Source of the DNA: Panax quinquefolius
Taxonomy: Eukaryota > Streptophyta > Magnoliopsida > Apiales > Araliaceae
Direction: 5' to 3'
Length of the DNA stretch: 64,000 nucleotides
NCBI GenBank assembly: GCA_020205615.1
Contig: CM035162.1
Location: 31,288,681-31,352,680 of the forward strand
Shown: piece after piece, positions 61,720 through 64,000 of the stretch
Numbering within the stretch: position 1 is the first letter of the stretch
How the letters are laid out: each line of letters begins with the position of its first letter
Made by a program: the position numbers and the translations under genes
Notes under the pieces: generated by a model
Seen by the model: the letters and a program-made list of their open reading frames with translations, nothing else
What the model was told of the DNA's origin: nothing
The model's database searches: none

Positions 61720-62698
61720 GGAAATTGCTTAGAACACAAAAGCAGAAAATTTAATATAATAATATTATATATAAACAAATTTCCTACGCCCACTTCTTGA
61801 ATCTGAATTCAAAGAACTACATCACATACAAGACCCACAATTAATGACAAAAACGTTTTTCATATAAAAAATAATTAAAACTTCAAAAAATCAATTATTT
61901 CGGAACTTCGGAACTTCAATAATTCATAATAAATAGCCTTTTATCAGAAAATTCGAATCTTGCAAATTTTTATAGGAAATTCAATTCTCTACAACTTTGC
62001 GTAAGAAAGTTTTTCCAAATTCCAAAATGAAATTGGCGAATCAAATCCACATACTGACGATTTTACGTGCTATAATCAAATTTCGGTCAAGAAATGGGTC
62101 CACCAACATGTTTAACATGTTTTAAACAACTTTTGCAACAAAAATACTTTTCCTCCTCATATACTCATATATCCCACATTCATTGTAAAATATCACCATT
62201 ATTATTATATTATAATAATATAATAAAATATTATTTTATCGAAAAAGATAAAATATCAATTTTTAACAATTGTCACTTTAAAAATTTTCTCCATCTATAT
62301 CCACATAAAATCAATATTTTTCTCATCATATAAATAAATAATTAATTATTCACAAATAATATTATAGAATCACAATAATCTTGTAACTAAGTAGTTCCCA
62401 AGAAAGAGGGCTTTCCAATAAAATTTCTCCTCATCTTGTGCAATTGATTAGGTGACCAAATCTCTCCTTAGATGCGAGAACTTTCTAGACATTGCCAATA
62501 ATGTTATCTAATAATATTATTCGGATAATATGAATTATTGCTCGATAATGGAAAATATTGTGTAGTGACAATTATTGAAATAACGATAATATAAAATATC
62601 AACGTAGAAATTATTGAATCAATAAAATAAAATCTTGAGCGATAATTCTTGTAATAATTATTAGTAGTGCCTTCTTACGTAAGAATCAATAATTGGTG

Positions 62699-62798
62699 NN
62701 NNNNNNNNNNNNNNNNNNNNNNNNNNNNNNNNNNNNNNNNNNNNNNNNNNNNNNNNNNNNNNNNNNNNNNNNNNNNNNNNNNNNNNNNNNNNNNNNNN
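62699..62798. other. Assembly gap (100 N)
   Basis: Exactly 100 undetermined bases, the usual placeholder for a gap of unknown size. The flanks are different A-LTR subtypes, so the true distance and even the adjacency are uncertain. Confidence 0.97.
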
Positions 62799-62977
62799 AA
62801 TATTCCACGACCAAACGAATATTTCCAAACAACAATAAATATTTTATAACCACTTGCTTATTCAAAATATTTGCGTATTTTACCCATAACTATCCACATT
62901 AATCAAATCCACCTTCTTATTTCAAAATAATAAATAAAGGAAATTCCTTTATTTAAAAAAAATTTGAGGGTCTTACA
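62799..62977 (-). repeat. End of an A-type LTR (solo-LTR subtype), right of the gap
   Basis: It matches 56276-56458, including AATATTTCCAAACAACAATA and ATTTGCGTATTTTACCCATA, and ends GGGTCTTACA. It does not match the A1 subtype found left of the gap. Confidence 0.85.
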
Positions 62978-63584
62978 TGGGTGACCAAACCTCTCTTTGA
63001 TGAGAACTTTCTAGACATTGCCAATAATGTTATCTAATAATATTATTCCAAATAATCTGAATTCTCGATCCGATAAAGGAGATCTTTGCGATGGCGATAA
63101 TTGAAACAACAATAATATAAAATATCAATGCAACAATTATTTAATCGATAAAATAAAATATTGAGCGGTAACTCACTTTGTGATAATTATTGAGTAGTGC
63201 CTTCTTTACGTAAGGATCAATAATTCAACAATCATGCAATCTGGTATCTTTCTTGTCTGCAAAAAGCGTATTACTTTTTACTTTAACCAACGGGTATTTC
63301 AACAGTGTTAACGGTAACAACTACGTCGTTATTCAATTTTATCATTTTCTTCATTCGACTGTTATCCGTTATGGGGCCCAAAATTGGTCTGGCTTGTAGT
63401 AATACGAATATTCCCAACGGAAAGAATATTCCATAAACAAAATGAATATTTTATAACCACTGCTTATTTTGCAAAATTTTTATATATCACCCTTAACTTT
63501 AATTTTTATCAATATAACCATTTTCTTGAATAGTAATTATAAGAAAAATTTAATACTTTTATTTCATAAAATTGTGGTCTTACA
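62978..63584 (-). repeat. B LTR fragment, third copy of the A-in-B junction
   Basis: It begins TGGGTGACCAAACCTCTC and ends GTGGTCTTACA, matching 56459-57060. TGGGT stands where TAGGT is the target site in the other copy. Confidence 0.85.
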
Positions 63585-64000
63585 TTAGAAGCGATTATTA
63601 TAGAGAGAAATTATAGAAAGAAGAAGAAATGAAGTCTGCTACCTCACTATTCCAAAGTATCCAGTTTTTCTAAAGGTAGGGAGTATTATTTCTTTCTTAT
63701 CCATGAAGAGAACTACATTATTCCATTCTTTATTATTACATTGGAATAACTTTTTGATCTGTGGCTACCCTATACTTGGTGAAATTCTTGATTGTTCCAT
63801 TTTTTATCATTCATTTGGAACATCCTGTCATGAGTTCTCTGGCAGGACTGGTTCCGTCTTTATTATTCTCGTTGGAATATCCTCATGCATGCGTTTCTAC
63901 GGACTGATTAAATCTTTATTATTCTGTTGGAATATCATGTATCATGCGTTTTGCGGGACACGATTCCGTCTTTATTATTCTGTTGGAATATCCACATGCA
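63585..64000 (+). repeat. P1 LTR fragment, third copy (runs off the window)
   Basis: It begins TTAGAAGCGATTATTATAG and matches 57061-57480 more closely than 25265 on. The 58-bp repeat begins at about 63815 and continues past the edge. Confidence 0.85.

Larger units (their letters stand above)
60266..62698 (-). repeat. A' 5' LTR (A1 subtype), up to the assembly gap
   Basis: It starts TGTGACGCCCCC and follows the A1 LTR to AATCAATAATTGGTG at the gap. It contains a hairpin array at about 60830-60965, a 14-bp array at about 61340-61430 and a TATA at 61712-61719. No gene is present. Confidence 0.88.
58635..62977 (-). mobile_element. Element A': truncated A-family element hosting P1
   Basis: On the minus strand it reads LTR (from 62698 down to 60266), PBS, gag, zinc knuckle, protease start, and then stops at 58635 against the end of the P1 LTR. 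The remainder of its pol and its other LTR should lie left of P1, outside the window. The LTR subtype (GTGACGCCCCCAAAATAGG, TATACATCACC) matches A1. The LTR crosses an N gap beyond which the sequence belongs to another subtype. Confidence 0.75.

Noticed and set aside
62667..62902. Two frames running through the N gap
   Set aside because: They exist only because N codons are read as open.
1..64000. Host genes, tRNA or rRNA genes between elements
   Set aside because: After assigning LTRs and interiors, no stretch over 300 bases is left unexplained, apart from uncertain edges near 50180-50300.

Overview
The window is AT-rich plant nuclear DNA made almost entirely of nested Ty3/gypsy LTR retrotransposons. 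I see no host gene, tRNA, rRNA or CRISPR array. Plant origin rests on several features: primer-binding sites of the TGGTATCAGAGC type (initiator-Met tRNA), gag-PR-RT-RNaseH-INT order with a C-terminal chromodomain-like tail, and LTRs of 2.6-4 kb. These suggest the chromovirus branch, Tekay/Del-like by inference. The species cannot be named.

Read from the outside in, the best model is as follows. (1) Element A' (minus strand) survives as PR-gag-PBS-LTR at 58635-62698, up to an N gap. (2) A plus-strand element, P1, is inserted in the A' protease and spans most of the window. Its 5' LTR is in pieces (10146-10405 and 25265-26838, with its start beyond the left edge). Its interior is at 26839-about 30205 and 45692-46204. 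Its 3' LTR is at 46205-47209, 50178-50570 and 57061-58634. (3) A solo LTR of family B (minus) sits at the same TTAGA site in both P1 LTRs. (4) Further insertions lie inside these: complete element A1 (1-10145, minus) in the P1 5' LTR; element A2 (10916-22611, minus, a tandem LTR-int-LTR-int) in the 5' B copy; solo LTR D (47210-50177) in the P1 3' LTR; and a solo A-type LTR (53819-56458) in the 3' B copy, with a perfect TAGGT duplication.

The most unusual part is 30205-45691. Here the P1 integrase core is replaced by a head-to-tail array of family-B LTRs (about 3.95 kb each) joined by three 'mini-interiors' of about 330 bp. Each mini-interior keeps only the PBS, the leader, the start of gag fused to the end of pol, and the polypurine tract. 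The period is about 4.3 kb. It looks like a non-autonomous LARD-like family that has become tandem.

Two points shape how everything else should be read. First, copies differ mainly by clustered small changes at CAG/CTG/CCG (CHG) sites, even inside the PBS and the protease active site. This looks like methylation-dependent base-calling error rather than biology, so many frameshifts may be artefacts. Second, 62699-62798 is a run of 100 N joining two different A-LTR subtypes, and the right-hand contig repeats 56276-57480, so the right end may be mis-joined.

The elements do not work together as a pathway. Each is a decayed or non-autonomous copy. The only long clean coding block is the P1 integrase tail and chromodomain at 45692-46193.
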